From Actinomyces vulturis (GTDB taxonomy: Bacteria; Actinomycetota; Actinomycetes; Actinomycetales; Actinomycetaceae): a DNA stretch of 64,000 nucleotides. Numbering within the stretch: the stretch's first letter is position 1; each line of letters begins with the position of its first letter. The translations under genes were made by a program, and so were the position numbers. A model generated the notes under the pieces. The model was given only the letters and a program-made list of their open reading frames with translations. It did no database searches and was not told the origin of the DNA. Location: positions 275,341 to 339,340 of the forward strand of contig NZ_KV700386.1 of NCBI RefSeq assembly GCF_001687305.1. The letters run 5' to 3'. Below, in pieces: positions 62,090 through 64,000 of the stretch.

Positions 62090-62165
62090 GAGGCCAGTCT
62101 GCCACTGAGCACTGTCATCAAGCACCTTTCACATGCACGTATTGAGCCTTTGATATGGCAAATTT

Positions 62166-62183
62166 GTCACCAATGACGGTGAC
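62166..62183. promoter_or_regulatory. Inverted repeat upstream of pyrF
   Basis: GTCACC and GGTGAC flank 6 nt in a perfect inverted repeat, 77 bp before the pyrF ATG. It may be an operator or a leader hairpin. No PyrR-type attenuator is evident in the 230 bp upstream of pyrF. Confidence 0.35.
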
Positions 62184-62319
62184 ATTTCGAGTGCTACTAG
62201 AGAACAAGCCGATAGTTATCAATGTATTTATGCACGGTATGCAGTATCCCTCGTGATCAGAAGGCCAAAACAATGTTCTTCATCGGTAGAAGAAATGACG
62301 CAGCCTTGCTTCGAAAACG

Positions 62320-62352
62320 TTGGGGGGCCTGCCGGAACGGCAGGCCCCCCAA
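62320..62352 (-). terminator. Terminator after pyrC
   Basis: A perfect 15-bp stem (TTGGGGGGCCTGCCG with its complement) closes a 3-nt loop, 30 bp after the pyrC stop. Read leftward it is followed by ACGTTTTCG, a short U-run. Confidence 0.8.
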
Positions 62353-62382
62353 GTTCATCTGTGATGAGTTAGTTCAGAAGTG

Positions 62383-63684
62383 TCACTTCTCAACAGGTGC
62401 ACCATCGAGAACGGTTGCACGGCCCTTGAGGAAGGTTGCCACGACCTGGCCGGGCAGTTCTTCACCTTCGTAGGGGGTGTTGAGGGAACGGGTGTACTGC
62501 TCTGCGCCCTTAACCACGCGGCGAACCTCGGGATCCACCACAGTAACGTTGGCGTAGGAGCCCACCTCAAGGGGCTGGCCCTGATCGGTGAGTTGACCAA
62601 TCTGTGCGGGGCCCGCGCTCATTGCGCGAGCTACTTCACGCCAGGTCATCTTGCCGGTGTTCACCATAGTTTCGATGATGATGGGCAGAGCGGTCTCCAG
62701 ACCGGTCATACCGAAGGCGCCGGCCTGCCACTCGCAGTCCTTGTCCTCAAGTGGGTGAGGAGCGTGGTCGGTGCCCACCACGTCGATGGTGCCATCGGCC
62801 AGAGCATCGCGGACAGCATCCACATCAGCCTGGGTGCGAAGAGGCGGGTTGACCTTGAAAATCGGTGAGTAAGTACAGGCCTTCTCATCGGTCAGGTACA
62901 GGTGGTGCGGAGTGACCTCAGCGGTGACCTGAATGCCGCGAGCCTTAGCGGCGCGGATGAGTTCAACGGATCCTGCAGTGGATACGTGGCAGACATGTAG
63001 GCGGCTGCCCACATGGTCAGCCAGGAGCACGTCACGGGCAATGATGGACTCTTCAGCAACGGCCGGCCATCCGCGCAGACCCAGTTCAGCGCTGAGGACG
63101 CCTTCGTGCATCTGGGCGCCCTCGGTGAGGCGAGGATCCTGGGAGTGCTGAGCGATCACGCCGTCGAATGCCTTGACGTATTCGAGTGCGCGGCGCATGA
63201 GGACGGGATCGGAGACGCACTTGCCGTCATCGGAGAAGACGCGGACGTTGGCCTTGGAGGCGGCCATGGCGCCCATTTCGGACAGGTGTTCACCCTTGAG
63301 GCCTTCGGAGACTGCGCCCACGGGGTGAACGTCTACGAAGCCTGCTTCTTCGCCTAGGCGCTGAACCTGTTCGACTACACCGGCGTTGTCAGCGACGGGT
63401 TCGGTGTTAGCCATGGCGAAGACTGCGGTGTAACCACCAACGGCGGCGGCGCGAGTACCGGTGTAGACGGTTTCGGACCCTTCGAATCCGGGTTCACGCA
63501 GGTGGGTGTGCATGTCGACAAGGCCGGGCAGGGCAATTTTGCCAGCAAGGTCATGACGGACGACGTCTTTAGGAGCCTGGGCGGCGGCGTCTGCGCCGAT
63601 GGCTGCGATCTTGTCGTCAACGATAAGGATGTCAGTGGCGTCTTCGCCGTAGGGACGTACGCCGAGCAGCAGATGTGCGGTCAT
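62383..63684 (-). CDS. pyrC: Dihydroorotase
   Basis: Closes carbamoyl aspartate to dihydroorotate. The 433-residue zinc enzyme of the long (class I) type has the metal motif GLVDMHTHLREPG, the His motifs HVCHVSTAGSVELI and TAEVTPHHLYLTDE, and the catalytic Asp in VGTDHAPHPLEDK. ATG 63684 (MTAHLLLGVRPY) is preferred; a TTG six codons upstream is in frame. It follows pyrB by 39 bp and ends in a strong hairpin, so pyrB-pyrC form one transcript. Confidence 0.96.
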   Translation of the reverse strand: MTAHLLLGVRPYGEDATDILIVDDKIAAIGADAAAQAPKDVVRHDLAGKIALPGLVDMHTHLREPGFEGSETVYTGTRAAAVGGYTAVFAMANTEPVADNAGVVEQVQRLGEEAGFVDVHPVGAVSEGLKGEHLSEMGAMAASKANVRVFSDDGKCVSDPVLMRRALEYVKAFDGVIAQHSQDPRLTEGAQMHEGVLSAELGLRGWPAVAEESIIARDVLLADHVGSRLHVCHVSTAGSVELIRAAKARGIQVTAEVTPHHLYLTDEKACTYSPIFKVNPPLRTQADVDAVRDALADGTIDVVGTDHAPHPLEDKDCEWQAGAFGMTGLETALPIIIETMVNTGKMTWREVARAMSAGPAQIGQLTDQGQPLEVGSYANVTVVDPEVRRVVKGAEQYTRSLNTPYEGEELPGQVVATFLKGRATVLDGAPVEK

Positions 63685-63723
63685 GATGTGTTCTTCTTTC
63701 AACGTCTGGTGAATGGGAGTGGG

Positions 63724-64000
63724 TCAGGCGATCGGCGCGGATTCGCCGGCGAGGAGTAGGTAGAGAGCAGCCATACGGACGCTCACACCGTTTCCTACCT
63801 GCTCAACCACGCGGCTACGCGGGTCATCTGCACACTCGGCAGTGATTTCCAGGCCTCGGTTCATCGGGCCGGGGTGCATGATGATGGCGTGCTTGGGCAG
63901 TGCCAGGCGACGCTCGTGATCGAGACCGTAAATACGTGAGTATTCACCAGGGTTGGGGAAGAAACCGCCGCCTGCTGCACTCATGCGTTCGCGCTGGACG
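63724..64000 (-). CDS. pyrB: Aspartate carbamoyltransferase catalytic subunit, 5' part beyond window
   Basis: Joins carbamoyl phosphate and aspartate. Only the C-terminal 91 codons lie in the window; the frame is open to the last base ([21 protein letters not shown]). Family features include [22 protein letters not shown], seen in parts, and the closing [20 protein letters not shown] helix. It reads leftward into pyrC. Confidence 0.95.
   Translation of the reverse strand, partial: VQRERMSAAGGGFFPNPGEYSRIYGLDHERRLALPKHAIIMHPGPMNRGLEITAECADDPRSRVVEQVGNGVSVRMAALYLLLAGESAPIA

Noticed and set aside
1..64000. tRNA, rRNA, CRISPR, insertion sequence or prophage elements
   Set aside because: I looked on both strands for T-loop motifs, regularly spaced repeats, transposase or integrase motifs and terminal repeats, and found none that I could support.

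Overview
The window looks like chromosomal DNA from an actinobacterium, most likely in or near the Actinomycetaceae. The pointers are a giant type I fatty acid synthase next to a two-subunit acyl-CoA carboxylase, RbpA, the PafB/PafC WYL regulator pair beside tatA-tatC and a HelY helicase, an Lnt/Ppm1 pair, a PriA that has lost its ATPase motif, and many GTG or TTG starts. A 6-phosphofructokinase argues against Bifidobacterium, which also has FAS-I. There is no phage, IS element, CRISPR array, tRNA or rRNA gene that I can recognise; this is a core-genome region.

Layout. (1) 1-9.5 kb, plus strand: the 3' part of alaS, then ruvX, mltG, aroE, aroC, an aroK-aroB fusion, a degenerate shikimate-kinase-like gene, efp and nusB, ended by a strong terminator. 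(2) aspS as its own unit. (3) 11.6-14.5 kb, minus strand: an SGNH hydrolase followed by a start-less membrane-peptide frame, and an ABC exporter pair. (4) A 550-bp gene-poor stretch with a tandem 33-bp repeat and a palindrome, then an ASCH-domain gene and pfkA, divergent from rbpA. (5) 17.3-27.6 kb, minus strand: pafB-pafC-tatA-tatC-lipid kinase-helY-lnt-ppm1, divergent from a DUF3866 gene. (6) 28.8-31.1 kb: an FMN riboswitch controlling a small leader ORF, an ABC permease and a lipoprotein, best read as a riboflavin uptake system (RibXY-like) without its own ATPase; then putP.

(7) 32.8-50.5 kb: lipid synthesis. accBC-accD-fas form one minus-strand operon making malonyl-CoA and then fatty acids on the 3166-residue synthase. 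acpS, which arms the synthase's ACP domain with phosphopantetheine, lies nearby, coupled to an S9 peptidase, next to an InhA/FabI-like enoyl reductase and a glutathione peroxidase. (8) 50.9-64 kb, minus strand: a conserved actinobacterial housekeeping series read as pyrB, pyrC, then pyrF, gmk, rpoZ, coaBC, metK, priA, a HAD hydrolase, fmt, rsmB, rpe. carA and carB, often between pyrC and pyrF, are absent here.

The most unusual items are the shikimate kinase-like gene without a P-loop, the short ORF between the FMN riboswitch and its transporter, palindromes upstream of the FAS operon, a small HETGH-containing ORF downstream of rpe, the tandem repeat at 14.7 kb, and the in-frame open tail after the enoyl reductase stop codon. 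No wholly new multi-gene system is evident.
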